The notes under the pieces are model-generated. The model made no database searches, was not told the origin of the DNA, and worked only from the letters and a program-made list of their open reading frames with translations. Shown here piece by piece: positions 21,266-33,514 of a DNA stretch of 64,000 nucleotides. The stretch spans positions 131,061,001 through 131,125,000 of the forward strand of contig CM066731.1 of NCBI GenBank assembly GCA_033961575.1, written 5' to 3'. The first letter of the stretch is position 1, and each line of letters starts with the position of its first letter. The stretch is from Aselliscus stoliczkanus. Taxonomy: Eukaryota; Chordata; Mammalia; Chiroptera; Hipposideridae. The position numbers were made by a program, and so were the translations under genes.

Positions 21266-21380
21266 TTTATTTATTTTTTATTTTTTGAGGGCAGTGTCAC
21301 TGGCCCTCATATGTGGGACCAGAACTGGGGCCGCTGGCTTCCCAAGCCAGCGCTTAACCACTGCACCATTCAGCTGGCCC
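21266..21380 (-). mobile_element. tRNA-derived SINE (family A, short form)
   Basis: An inverse copy with a T-rich left end. A perfect 12-base target-site duplication, TGGGCATTTTTA, lies at 21,254-21,265 and 21,381-21,392. Confidence 0.9.
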
Positions 21381-21495
21381 TGGGCATTTTTAAGTTATTG
21401 AATCAACACCACAGCCACTTACCTTGAACCTACTTGTGTTGTGAGAAAAATAAAGCAATATCATTAAGCTGCTGTGTAAGTTGAATTTTCTACTA

Positions 21496-21665
21496 CAGCA
21501 GGTCCTCGAATAATGCTATTTCATTCAATGTTCTTTTGTTATAATGTTAATGAAATGCCATAGGAACTTAACTCTTGTTTATATCAGTTAGTAAAATTGG
21601 TTTCATTGTTGTCATTTTGCTTAAAGTTTCAGGACCTATAGATGCCATCAAGTGAGGACTTACTG
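21496..21665. mobile_element. Short DNA transposon with terminal inverted repeats
   Basis: The left end is CAGCAGGTCCTCGAATAATG and the right end, read inversely, CAGTAAGTCCTCACTTGATG. The length is about 170 bases. The left side is bordered by TA; the right is not, probably by decay. It looks like a TcMar/Tigger-type MITE. The family name is not certain. Confidence 0.6.
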
Positions 21666-21689
21666 TCCTTGTAGCTGAATGCAAGATTC

Positions 21690-21945
21690 TTTGATATTGG
21701 ATTAAATGAGAGTTGTCAAGGATTTTCTCTGCTTTCTGAGTTAAGCAATTGGATACATGATGCAGGGAAGCCTGGAGGCGGAGCAGGGTTATGATGAAAT
21801 CTGTTGAGCTGAAGATTGTTTATTCTAAGCGTGATGGGTATGGGTACATCCAAGTGACAAGTAGGCCATTTGATATACATGCTCAAAATTGAGAGAGATC
21901 TGGTCGGCAGACACGGATTTACAAACATTAGCATATTAGTTTAAC
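21690..21945 (-). mobile_element. L2 LINE ORF2 fragment
   Basis: The inverse of the L2 reverse-transcriptase region is suggested by GGGTACATCCAAGTGACAAG and by the later GATATACATGCTCAAAATTG. It is probably the upstream continuation of the L2 at 19,618-20,214. Confidence 0.55.
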
Positions 21946-24378
21946 AGATCAATTTTTCTAGGGAGATAAAGATAATAAAAGTATATTGCATATGGAAACA
22001 TGAATTGCAAGCACAAATATGACACCTAATTCTCAGCCTTGCCTCAATATATGTAGGAATGCAGGGTACTGGAGCAGGGGTGCCTATTTTGGACATGGAG
22101 TATGATAGCAGTTGAATACAGGCTGAAAGCATGTAAGAAAAAGAGATCTTGTGGCAGTATGTTGATTAAGGTTCCCTAAAGAAGATCCTGAGAAAAGACA
22201 AGGTGGTCATTTAGGAGATTATCCAGCAAACATAGGTACAGGAATGGAGAAGTAATACAGGCAAATGAAAGAAGTTAATAAAGGATGTGTTATTAGCTAA
22301 TGACTACTATGGGTAACTGGAACTTAATATTGCTGAAGAAATGATGGAGCCATTGTAAAATATATGCCTCATACCTGAGTGTGAGGAGCTAGAGTACGTA
22401 GACACCAATTTTTTTGTTCTCTCTCAGCTTTATTGAGGTATAACTGACAAAAAAATATTATAAAATATTTAAAGTTGTATGCACCAATTTCTGTCAGTCA
22501 TTGCTGAGGGATGCTCCCATGCACATGAGTAGAGCAAGCTCTGTCATGAGATACAGGTGCTGGCATCTCAGAGTCTGGTCAGTGTGCTATGGTGGCAAGG
22601 TCCTGGGAGCTATGGGCAGGGCACCAACAACATCTAAGATGGAGTGTGATCAAAGCCAGGAGGGCCATGGGATACACATGGGGGCAGCCAGGAAGGAGTA
22701 AGAAAAGTTGAAACAGAATAAGGGATAGAACATAAGGTAATTTTCTGAGCTGAACAAGGTATCTGCAATGAGTAAAGCATTCCAGCAGCCTTGGGCACCA
22801 GCAAGAAGGGATTATTAAAAGGGCTTACCTCCCCTAAACACAAGGGACACTGCTATAGAAGTGCAACTTTAGAGGCATTTGAAGAGCAACCTCTACTTTT
22901 CCTACTAACTCTTAATTCTGAGTCTACTAAACATGCACTTTCCCTCTTAAAAAAAAAAATCCTTGAGAGAAAGTGAAACAAAGCAGCAAAAACTATCTAC
23001 TGCTAAAATATTTTGCTCCACTTGTTCTAGTAGAAGATTTTCAATAAAAATTCTCTTGAGACTTTGAAAAGTAAAATGAAAATATTCATATTTATGGTGA
23101 CAATTTATCAGTGGATAACTTAACCTAGGTTCAATGCCAATACACTGTTGAACTTGAATATTTCAATAACCTTCCTATATGCCAGAAAATGCTGTTAAGT
23201 CTCTGGAAGAACTAGTACATTGCGATGTGAACTATAAGGAGCCACAGAAGAGCCACATCTGTCATCAGAAATGAAAATTTCTTGTAGGTAGTCTTATTTT
23301 TCACAATTTGCCTGTGAATTTTGTTTTTGAGAACCAGAGAGTCTATACGCAGTGGTATTTATTTCTCATTGTATTTGAACTTTCACCATGTAGGAATCAA
23401 GAAGAGGATTATGTTAAGGGGTGGCTCATGTGTCCTGGTGATTTAGAATTCATCAGGCCCAAGTGACCCGCCACTTTATATAATGTCTATCAGCAGGGTC
23501 AAGCTTCCCTGCTGACTTTCCAGTGGCTTATGAATGAAAATGATTCTAAATATAACACAAGAACTGAGAGTTGGCTGATCCAGAAATATTTTCTTGTAGA
23601 GAATATATATTATACTATGTTATATGTGATTATGCAACACAAAGAAATGTAATTGGCTGTTCTGGAACATTATATGTATTTCTTGTAATAGCCCATCTGG
23701 CATGGTGATGTTTGAAATGCCATCGTAAAATAACATGGTGCTAATTCTTGCTCGGGCATAAAGTTTGATGTGTGTGGAACACACTGTAAACACTGCAGAG
23801 AAAGATTTCTTTTTTATGGAAAAATCTCAGTTCCTTGCAGCACAATGTCCTGAGTGTCAAGTACATACAACCTTTCCTTTTTTTTTTTTAAGAGAGCAAG
23901 TACAAGAATGCAAAAACTCTTAGTTCATTTTCTCTGAATAACTTTGCCCAAATGGTGATGAAAACATAGCAAAATCATGTATAAGTTAAGTAACTCTGAT
24001 AAACAACTTCTAGAAAGTTTTGACTCAAGAAAGAACCTTAGAATAGGTCTTGTTTTCAGGCAAAACATCATCATAGTTGAAAGAATACTGAACCACACCT
24101 CCCAGTTTCTTGCTTAAAAACAAGCAAACATACAAAAAGAAAAAAACAAAAAACAAAAAACAGAAAAACATAAATAAAAACACCAAACTAGCAAGGCTAG
24201 CATTCGGCAGAGTCAGAAAGTATAAGACTGAAATCAAGGCCCCTGCTTGCCCTGTTTGGACTCCTCCAAAGTTGTCCTCAAGGGAATAAAGAGTTTGTTT
24301 TGAAAATATTTGCCAGATAGCCTATCAGTTCCTCCCTTGCTCCCCAAAACAATGCTGACTCAAGCCTCATTTAAAAAA
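21946..24378. other. Unclassified AT-rich intergenic sequence
   Basis: This holds a short L1 3' UTR fragment in inverse orientation (about 22,420-22,490, AGCTTTATTGAGGTATAACT) and an A-rich CAAAAA-type tract (24,120-24,185). Otherwise I see no gene or repeat I can name. Confidence 0.45.
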
Positions 24379-26942
24379 CCTAATATTCAGAGATTTCCAG
24401 TCGAGATGACAAAGTCAGTAAATGCTGTGGTCACCTCCTCTCAGGAGCACATCAAACACAACTAAACCACAGAACAACAATTATTGAAAATCACCTGAAG
24501 GCTACCTGAATTGAAGCCCTACAACTACAGACATACAGAAGAAGCCACCTTGAGACTAGTAAGAGGGGCAGAGACATGGAATCAGCTGGTCCCACACCAC
24601 CTGTGACCATTAACAATCAGGAGGATGATCTCAGCTGGGGAGGTCTCCCTTTGAGGAGTGAGGGATCCCAGCCCACCCCCAGCTCAGAATTTCAGTACCA
24701 GGGAGAGAAGTCGCAGTTAGTTCTAGTTGTGAAAACCAGCAGAAATTTGGCTGAGTGAGATGGAGGGCAGCTGTATTCCCACATGCTCCTCTTAAAAATA
24801 CCGTGCATGGACTTACTTGCTGATGGACTCACTCGCTCTGAGCAACACTGGGGCAGAGGCTTGAAAGGCACTAGGGACATATGCAGAGAAACTGAGTTGT
24901 GTAGCTTCAGGGTGAAGATTGGAGAAGCAGCTTTCTCCCAGACAGAGGAGCTGGCGGAAGTCATTGTTTCTTTGTTGAGCCCACCCTTCTTAGCATGCAG
25001 ATGCAGGCAGATACCATATCGAGTCTCCACCAAACTGGCTGTCACCTTTCATCTGCCCCTCTCTAATGATTCCCTGAGACCATGCCCACCCAATTTTTGG
25101 GCACCCCCAAGCTGTTTCCAGTGGCTTTTCTGTATAAATAGCCTGCCTTGGCTCATGCTTCAAATTTTCCTAAAACCTCTCAAAGTTTCACAAAACCCAA
25201 ACAAGCAGCATCTGGCTTCACTGTGTCCCATACCTCTGGCTGAGCAGCCCTAAGCCCGGCACTAGCAGCAGCTGGCTTTGGTTCTCAGCTTGGCCTCTCA
25301 AGGCACCTCCAAGCACAGCCCAGGTGGTGGCCTTTTTGGATTGCTTTGTGGCTCGGCAAGTAGCCCTAGACAGGGCACAGACTGCAGCTGAACTTGGCAC
25401 AGTGGATACCTTCATAGGAAGGCCCTAGTACTGGATGTCCCAGTGGCCAGCTTTGGACGGGGCCAGAGTATCACCCAGTCACTACCAAGGATGACACACC
25501 CAAAGGGAAGACTCAGAAGGCAACAGAGCCCTGCTAGAGTGAACCCTGCTCTGTAGGGTCAGCCCCCTGCACAACAGCTCCTCCTTACAAACTATCAGTC
25601 TAAGGGTCAATCCCTCCCATTCAAGTGTAAATAGCAATCAAGTCTCAACTACAACAGGAGGGCACACACACAACATACACAAGGGACACATTTGGAACAC
25701 CCAGCTCTGGTGATCAGGGAGGCCACACCACTGGGTCCCACAGGACACCTACTACATAAAGCTACTCTACTAAGACCAGGAGACATAACAGCCCTATATA
25801 GAAACAAACACAGGGAGCCAACCAAATGGGGGAGACAAAGAAACATTTCCCAAATAAAAGAACAAAACAATCCTCCAGAAAAAGAAGTAAACAAAATGGA
25901 GATAAGCAATCTACCAGATTCCAAACACTGGTTATAAAGATGCTCAATGATCTCAGGGAGAACTTCAACGAACACATATGAAACATAAAAATGAAGATAG
26001 AAAACATTTTTTAAAAATCAGAAATAAAGACTATAACTGAAATGAAGAATACATTAGAGCGAATCAACAAATTACATGAAGCAGAAGATTGAATCAGAGA
26101 TTTAGAAGATGGGGTAGTGAAAAACACCCAATCACAATAGCAGAAAGGAAAAAGAATTAAAAAAAAAAAAAGAGGAGAGTTTAAAGGACCTCTGGGGCAA
26201 TATCAGCATACCAACATTCACATCATAGGGCTACCTGGAGAAGAGAGACAGCAAGGAATTGAAAACCTATTTGAAGAAATAATGACAGAAAAATTCCCTA
26301 ACCTGGTGAAGCTCAGGAAGCACAGAGTCCCAAACAAGATAAACCCAAAGAGGACACACCAAGACACATAATAATTAAAATGCCGAAGATTAAAGATAAA
26401 GACAGAATCTTATAAGCAGCAAGAGAAAAGCAGTTAGCTCCTGTAACACTGTCCGCCAATTTCTCAACAGAAACTGCAGGCCAGAAGGAACTGGCAGGAA
26501 ATATTCAAAGTGATGACAAATTAACAACTTACAACCAAGATTACTCTACCCAGCAAAGCTATCATTTAGAATCAAAGAACAGATAAAAGACTTCCCAAGC
26601 AAGAAAAAGCTAAAGGAGTTCGTCACCACCAAACCAATATTACAAGGAATGTTAGAGGGAGTTCTTAAAGATAAAAAATACGAATAATAAAATGGCAATA
26701 ACTACATATCTATCAACAATTGCTTTAAATGTAAATGGATTAAATAGTCCAATCAAAAGACAGGGTGGGTAAGAAAACAAGACCCTCATGTATGCTGCCT
26801 ACAAAAGACTCACTTCAGATCAAAAGCCACGCAGACACTGAAAGTAAAGGGAAGGGAAAAATATATTACATAAAAAATGGAAATTTAAAAAAAAGCTGTA
26901 GTAGAAATACTTATACTTTATATTTAGACAAAATATACTTTA

Positions 26943-27423
26943 TTTATTTATTTATTTATTTATTTTTTAAAAAGCTATTTTTATTGGGGAATTGGGGGAA
27001 GGCAACAGCTTTGGGGAACCAGGGAAGGGGAATAGACAAGTTGCTGACCTTTTGTTCTTCACTCTAGTTGTAGAGGACATTGCTTCACTGGCCCATGTTG
27101 GTATCATCATTGTGCTCTTCTCGGGTGAGGCAGATTGGTCGTTGGCCTCTGGATGGTCACTCACAGCAGCTCTTGGCAGCTCACACCGGCTGTCAGTCTC
27201 TCATGCTGGCTGCTGGCCACTCACTGTAGCCTATGGCAGCCCACTGCAGCAGGCGCTGCAGCTATGCCATCCCCGAGACTCACAGCAGCCCAGCTCCAGG
27301 TGGAGCTGTTGTTCACCATCTTAGCTGTAGAGGGCGGTGTCACTGGCCCTCATATATGGCATTCAAATTGGGGCCGCTGGCATCCCAAACCAACTCTTAA
27401 CCAACGCACCACTCGGCTGGCCC
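26943..27423 (-). mobile_element. tRNA-derived SINE (family A, long form) inside L1
   Basis: This long-form copy is in inverse orientation. Its target-site duplication is 15 of 16 identical: GACAAAATATACTTTA at 26,927-26,942 and GACAAGATATACTTTA at 27,424-27,439. It interrupts the early ORF2 part of the L1. Confidence 0.92.
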
Positions 27424-28197
27424 GACAAGATATACTTTAAAACAAAGGCTATAAAAAGTGACAAAGAAGGACCCAATAATACCCATTGGGTATTTATCTG
27501 AAGAAACCCAAAACACTACTTTGAGGGGACATGTATATCATATGTTCATTGCAGTATTATTTACAACTGCCAAGATGTGGAGGCAGCCTGGGTGTCCATT
27601 TATGGATGAATGGATAAAGAGGAGGTGGTACATATATGCAATGGAATATTGCTCTGTCATAGAAGGGAATAGTTTCTTGCCATCTGTAGTGGCATGGATG
27701 GATCAGAAATGTATTGTGTTGAGTGAAGTATGTCAGATGGTGAAAGACAGATGCCATGTGATTTTGCTTATATGTGGAATCTAAAGAACAAAATGAACAA
27801 ACAAAACAGAAAGAAATTCATAGATATAGAGAACATTTTGATAGTTGTCAGACAAGAGGGGTGTTGAGAATGGGTGAAAAAGTGGAAGGGATTAAGAAAT
27901 ACAAATTGTTTGTTACAAAGTAGTCATGAGGATATATGGTATAGCAAAGTGATATAGTCAGCAATATTGTAATAACTATGTTTGGTGTCAACTGAGTATT
28001 AGATTTATTGGGGTGATAGATGGGAGGGGGTTAAGGAACAGGATGAAAAAGTTGAAGGGATTAAGCAGTTTAAACTGGTAATTATGAAACAGTCACGGGG
28101 ATATAAATTAAAGCATAGGGAATATAGTCCATAATATGGTAATAATTTATTTATTGTGTCAGGTGGGTACTAGACTAGTCAGGGGAATCATTTCTTA

Positions 28198-28202
<5 letters not shown>

Positions 28203-28256
<54 letters not shown>
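28203..28256. repeat. (TA)27 microsatellite
   Basis: An uninterrupted TA run of 54 bases in the L1 3' region. It is likely to be length-polymorphic and can fold on itself. Confidence 0.97.
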
Positions 28257-28260
<4 letters not shown>

Positions 28261-28638
28261 GACATATATATGTCTAATCACTATGCTGTACACCTGAAAT
28301 TAATATAAAATAATATCGGCTATCAACTATAATTGAAAAATTTAAAAAAGGGGTAAACAGATGAAGGGGAAATAAGAGGTTCAAATCTCCCAATATAAAA
28401 CAAATAAGTCATGAGGATGATTTAATATGCAGCATAGGAAATATGGTCAATAGTATTGTGATAGCATGGTATGGTTTCAGATGGTTGCTGGACTTATGGT
28501 GATCACTTCTTTAGGTATATAGATGTTGAATGATTGTTGTGTACACCTGAACCTACTATAATATTGTATGTTAGCTATATTTTAATAAAAATGCTAATAA
28601 ATAAATACGTAAAAATAAAATACAAACCCTAATATTCA

Positions 28639-29158
28639 AATTGTTACCAATTCATTTGGTGAGACTGACAAACTTACATTCCTGTTTAAAATCCTCCACA
28701 TATTTTTAAAAAAATTATATCAATATAAGGCTGAGTTCTTCCAACATGGGACCAGGCAGGCTTTTTTGTTTTTTTGTTTTTTCCATGATTTACCACTTTC
28801 TTCCAATCAGTTTGTCTTTGAACCGAGTTTGGGACTTCTATATGCTTTTTTTCCCCTGCCTGGTCAAAATATAGGGCAATCACTTCCAAGACCAAATAGG
28901 AATGGCTGTAGATTCCCTGCCATGAATTACAGTCCTAGTTTTATCATTTGGCTGCTGTTGAGTGGAATTTCCTCTGAAATTTTAAGGGACATTTCTTTTT
29001 CAGAAGGTCTATTCATTCTGCCTGGTCTTTAGCTTTCTGTTAATTTGAAGAAACTCTGAAAATGTAATCACTTTAACACATTCCAAAGATCAGTGCTTTG
29101 GAATGAAGATAATTATATAGCTTAGTTTATATGATTTCATTCATTTGTTGGCCACTTT
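28639..29158. other. Unclassified intergenic sequence
   Basis: No gene and no recognised repeat. I see nothing to report in it. Confidence 0.4.
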
Positions 29159-29168
29159 ATCATCCTTT

Positions 29169-29275
29169 TTTTTTTTTTTTGAGGGCAGTGTCACTGGCCT
29201 TCATATGTGGGACCCAAACCGGGGTTGCTGGCATCCCAAGCCAGCTCTTAACCACCACACCACTCAGCCGGCCCG
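29169..29275 (-). mobile_element. tRNA-derived SINE (family A, short form)
   Basis: An inverse copy with a T-run at left and the head GGGCCGGCTGAGTGGTGTGG. A 10-base duplication ATCATCCTTT lies at 29,159-29,168 and 29,276-29,285. Confidence 0.88.
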
Positions 29276-29285
29276 ATCATCCTTT

Positions 29286-30695
29286 CTTTTGAACCCTGCC
29301 CATACCTCTGCTCTTTCATCCTGATCTCCCAATTATGGGAAATTCTTCTGGAAGTCATTTTTCCTAGTTCCACATCTCTCTTTTCCCTTAATTTCTGCTG
29401 GTCTTGATGCCTATTTTAATTAAATTACCATGTAGAGTTTCATTTTCTTTTCTATTGAACTTCATCCCAGGAATATGCATTTGATGACTGCTATTTTCCC
29501 ATTCCTTTCCTCAAATTTTGTCTTGACCATTTGCTGCCTAATTGTAACCCAAATCCCCACCATTGTTAGGATGGGTAACTAAATAAATGAGACAGCCTCC
29601 TTGTCTCATTGTACACACATGACTTCTTTTTTGTTGGCAAGTGTTGTGTTATTTTGTAGTAATTAAATGGCATGAGTTGCTTTTTCAAATCTTGTGCTTA
29701 TACTCCCAGTCAAATACAGCATTACGTTTTCTACTTTCCTTTGGCTTTAATTAACTAGGATCTTTATAGTCTTGCAAAAATTCAAATATTGGTATAAGAT
29801 ATTTACTTTCGCTTCTATTTTGTATTATAAATGATCATTCTCAGTTTTCTCTATAACAATATTTCACATAGAAACTGTGCTTAATTGCAGTTGAAATATG
29901 ATATTCCCTTGAAATTAGAGGGTGGTGAGCATCTGTTTGCTCATCTTATAACTCTGAAAATGGAAGTTGAATCAAACATCCATGGTAAATCATTAGCCAT
30001 GAATCAGCCTTACATATTGTGAGACTGAGTGTTGTTTTCCCCAGGAGTTGTTGATAATTGCAAGGTGTTGGGATTTTACAAAATGACCAAATACCCATAT
30101 TTCAGTCATTTAACGTGATTCTTCTTTGCCATTTCCTGTTCAGGAAATTGGACTCCAACTGCACAGCTGGTTTGGCTTTGAAACCTCACATTTCTACCCA
30201 AATGATCAAGCTGGTGGTACAGCCAGGCAAATCCTTGAGTTTCAACATTAAAAAGTACCCTCTTGACTTGGAGAAATCAGAGTTTTTCTCTGAGTGTCTC
30301 ATCAATTAACAGAATGATAAGGAACATTACCCTAGGATTTGTCCAGATGAAGACATATTTAACAAGACTGGTGGCCCTGGCCTCACACCAAATGTTCTCT
30401 TAGTTTTCGGGAAATTTATTTTTTTGGAAATAACTGAAACTTAAAGGACTTCAGCAAATTTCTATTTTTATAGTTTCATGGAATATTTAATTTTAATTCC
30501 AATTTCTTCATGCCCTCCCAAAGACATACTAGTTCTGGAAATAGGAAGCTAATGTAATCAGGAAGAGGGGAGAATTTCCAGGTGAAAATAAAATTCTCCC
30601 CACCCATAAATTAGAATAATTTAGTGACAAAAAAGATGAAAAGACTTCGTTTATGAAATCACTAGGATGGGACCAGGATGAACAGTCCCACTGAC
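29286..30695. other. Unclassified AT-rich intergenic sequence
   Basis: This is 1.4 kb with no gene and no repeat I can name. An 83-codon frame at 30,058-30,309 resembles nothing I know. Confidence 0.4.
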
Positions 30696-31195
30696 TTCTT
30701 TGCGCTAGCTATAACTCCAGGTGCTGGGAACACAGCAATGAACCAGAGAGACAATGTCCCTGCCCTCGTGAAGCTTACATTCTAGTGGAGAGAGACTGAT
30801 AATAAACCATGAAAGTATATTAGACAGGAATAAGAGCTAAGGAGAAAAATCAAGCAGGGATAGGAATGTTGAAGGCGTGTGTGATAGATTGGATGGTCAA
30901 AGAAGATTCCACTGGGAATAGAGCCTTCAAATAAATATCTGAAGCAGGAGAGAGTCACACAGAAAACTGGAGGAAACTCATTCTAGGTAGAGGGACTAGC
31001 AAGTGAGAGGGTCTCAAGGCAGGATCATGCCTGGAAAGTTGGAGGAGCAGCAAAGGGGCCAAGCTAGAGGAAGCAAGTCTGAGGAACAAGCAATGAGGCT
31101 GAAGCAAAGAAATGGGGCAGAACTGCAGGCAACAAGGGCAGAAAGATAAGGTGAGGGAGGCAGATGATGGAAGCCCTTATAGGTTATTATAAGAA
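30696..31195 (-). mobile_element. L2 LINE 3' part
   Basis: Clear inverse L2: GGTGCTGGGAACACAGCAAT, then CCTGCCCTCGTGAAGCTTAC and ATTCTAGTGGAGAGAGACTG, then GGGTCTCAAGGCAGGATCAT. It is ancient and inactive. Confidence 0.8.
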
Positions 31196-31746
31196 TGTTG
31201 TGTAAGAGCAGACACTGTCCCTGCTTTCACAGAGTTTATTATCCAGCAGAAATAAAAAGACATGAATAATTATAATAAAATGAGATGACTGTTAAAAGTA
31301 GGAAAGTACAGGGTGTTATAGAATTATAGAGTCCTGGGTCCTAATGCACTCCAGAGGCCTCTTCCATGAGGAAATGGTGTTAATGCTGAGACCACCAGGA
31401 TGAGAATAAGTTAGATGGATGGAGCTGATGATGGCTTGGGGTATGGGGAGGGGTGAGTTGCAGCAGTAGCTGGGAGCCCAAGCTGGAGCAGCAAAAATAA
31501 ACAGCCCTGAGGTGAACATACCGGAATTGAAAAGGAATATATTATGATTAAGGCAAAACAAGTGGGACAGTGTTGCAAGATGAAGCTGGAGAAGTATGTG
31601 TGTGTGTATAGGTGGTAGGCAGCTAAATTATAAAAAACGTTGTAGGCTAGGTAAGAGTCCAGAGTCATCTGAGAGCATTAGGGAGTCAGGAAGATTGTAA
31701 ATGGGATTACGTGATTGGGTCTGTCTTTTGAGAGATCACGCTAGAT

Positions 31747-31976
31747 CAGGGGTTCGCAAACTGCGGCTCACGAGCCACATGCGGCTCTTTATGAACATGT
31801 GGCTCTGAAGTAAAACTGAAAATGAAAATAAAACTATTATAGTTTCACTTATAAAATTTTTAAAGGATATTATTCACATAATGGTGATTTCATTTGTTTT
31901 ATGGCTCTCGAATAATTTCTAAATTATTGTGAGGGACAGGATTGGCTCTTCCGTCTCAAAAGTTTGCTGACCCCTG
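31747..31976. mobile_element. Short hAT-type DNA transposon (MITE), complete ends
   Basis: The terminal inverted repeats are CAGGGGTTCGCAAACT at left and, read inversely, CAGGGGTCAGCAAACT at right (14 of 16 identical). The subterminal sequence is CGGCTCACGAGCCACATGCG. Flanks share TAGAT, consistent with a decayed 8-base hAT target duplication. At 230 bases it has no transposase and would have needed one supplied in trans. The inner CGGCTC...GAGCC forms a small inverted repeat. Confidence 0.85.
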
Positions 31977-32054
31977 GTATAGATGAAGAGTGAAGAGCAG
32001 CTTGAAAGGAACAAGGTGTGATAAAGGGAAATTGGATGGCACACTCCTGCCATA

Positions 32055-32130
32055 GTGCAGTGAGAAGGTGATGTTGCAGTGAGAGGGTGATGGTGCAGTG
32101 AGGGGGTAATGGTGCAGTGAGGGGGTGATG
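32055..32130 (+). repeat. 19-base tandem repeat, four copies
   Basis: Four adjacent units of the form GTGCAGTGAGGGGGTGATG differ from one another at one to three positions. The Pro/Ser/His-rich minus-strand frames here are products of the repeat. Confidence 0.9.
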
Positions 32131-32626
32131 TTGCTTTTGGACTGCACTCGTAGCAGAGGAGTGAAGGGACATGGAGACACTGAAAAGACATTTATGAACT
32201 AGAATAGATAGGACTGGGGGATTGATTAGATGTGGGGTTGCTAGTGGGGAAGTTTAAAGTAGAGAGAAGGATCAAAGTCTGTGACTCTGGCAACTTGTTG
32301 GATAGTGGTTCCATTGACTGCACATAGGGAACAAAGAAAAAGAAACAAGGTCAGGGATGGACTCTGGTCTTCAGACCACGCCACCGATCTAACTCAAATA
32401 GCATTTGCTGAATTTATTTTTCCCCTGTGGTTCCTCTTCCTAACTGAAAAATTAGAGATGATCGAATCAGGTTATTCCTTAAGTGACTTAGATTAATCTT
32501 TACACTTTAATATGAGACTATCATTTCAAGGTACATATCCTACAGATCTTTCTGTAAATCTGTGTAGCTATTAATTAGGATTTAGTAGTTCACAAAATGT
32601 CAGAGGTTGTAACATAACTAAGCATG

Positions 32627-32645
32627 TGGCGCCATCTTCAGGACA
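32627..32645 (-). promoter_or_regulatory. CTCF-like motif (weak)
   Basis: The plus strand reads GTGGCGCCATCTTCAGGAC, matching the inverse CTCF core except at about two positions. This is only a motif match by eye. Confidence 0.25.
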
Positions 32646-33497
32646 GCTTGTTAAAAAGTTATAAACCAACCAGACTGAAAGGCAAGCAAGCTACTCTGGC
32701 AGAACACTTTCCCATGGAGTATGACTCCATCTTGTTTGGTAATAAGAAGCTGAAAAAATTTATTTCTTCCAACTCCAATCGTGTGACCAAATCCTTGTTT
32801 TCCCGAGAACTATATTTTATTACAGGATATAGTAAAGATGGTGGTCGATTTTCTTTTGAAATCATTCCAGTTTGAAAGTGTCTGTGAGCTCGACAATGAG
32901 TTTTGCTGTAGAAAAGCCTGGAAAAGGAAATCAAGGCAGCATCACATGAGGTTTTCTACTGTGGTGCCCAGGTTCTCCAGGCTTTTTCAGTTTTATATAC
33001 TTATAAATTTTCCCTAGGTGCTCATTAAATGTGTAGTCAAGTGGAATTTAAATCTTATGCATTATGGAACAGTGACTGTTTACATGAATATAAAAATTAG
33101 AAAAATAATCATTTGTCAGATATTGTACCCAAATTTTTGGATCAGGAAACATAATATCACAGGTTTATATGATCTCCATTTCAAAAATAAAAGGCTGTAA
33201 ATAAGAAATGAATATTATACCCCTAGCTAAGCACATAAAGAGGAATAATAATATAACTCACAAGATGACTTTTATTTAAAAAAGCCTCTCAGTCTTTAAT
33301 TAGTCTGTTTGAAGAAGCTCCACCCTTTCTTTTTGCAGGGTTTAGATATAAAAACATGGACATATATGTTTATCAGAATGTATCTGCCACCTTCATGTAC
33401 AGGACGTACTGTTTAACCCACACCCGAACATTTAGCACAGTCTCATGAATAACAGGCAGATAAACAGCTTGGCTTGTATGAGGAGGCAAATGGTTTC

Positions 33498-33514
33498 TAC
33501 CATCTTGTGGCACC
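33498..33514 (-). promoter_or_regulatory. CTCF-like motif (weak)
   Basis: The plus strand reads TACCATCTTGTGGCACC, which fits the CC-A-T-CT-x-GTGGC part of the inverse CTCF core but lacks the GCG lead. This is only a motif match by eye. Confidence 0.22.

Larger units (their letters stand above)
24390..28627 (+). mobile_element. Near full-span L1 LINE with a large central deletion
   Basis: It reads from an L1 5' region (GAGATTTCCAGTCGAGATGA at 24,390) through a broken ORF1 (about 25,800-26,640) and the first part of ORF2 (about 26,690-27,465). It then jumps directly to the last part of ORF2 (from about 27,468, CCCAATAATACCCATTGGGT) and the 3' UTR. An 11-base duplication CCTAATATTCA brackets everything (24,379-24,389 and 28,628-28,638), so it entered as one unit. 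The 3' UTR holds about three diverged copies of a unit of 150-190 bases and a TA microsatellite. A SINE lies inside at 26,943-27,423. All frames are broken. HAL1-like half-L1 is an alternative description. Confidence 0.8.
31196..32280 (-). mobile_element. Second L2 LINE part, interrupted by a hAT element
   Basis: L2-like sequence starts again with GCAGACACTGTCCCTGCTTT and runs, eroded, to about 32,280. A 230-base hAT element sits inside at 31,747-31,976, and a 19-base tandem repeat lies at 32,055-32,130. Confidence 0.55.

Noticed and set aside
24390..28627. Intact, mobile L1
   Set aside because: ORF1 frames are broken, most of ORF2 is absent and a SINE interrupts it.
32624..32875. Possible small protein or processed pseudogene
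   Set aside because: The 83-codon frame resembles nothing I know, and no A-tail or duplication was seen.
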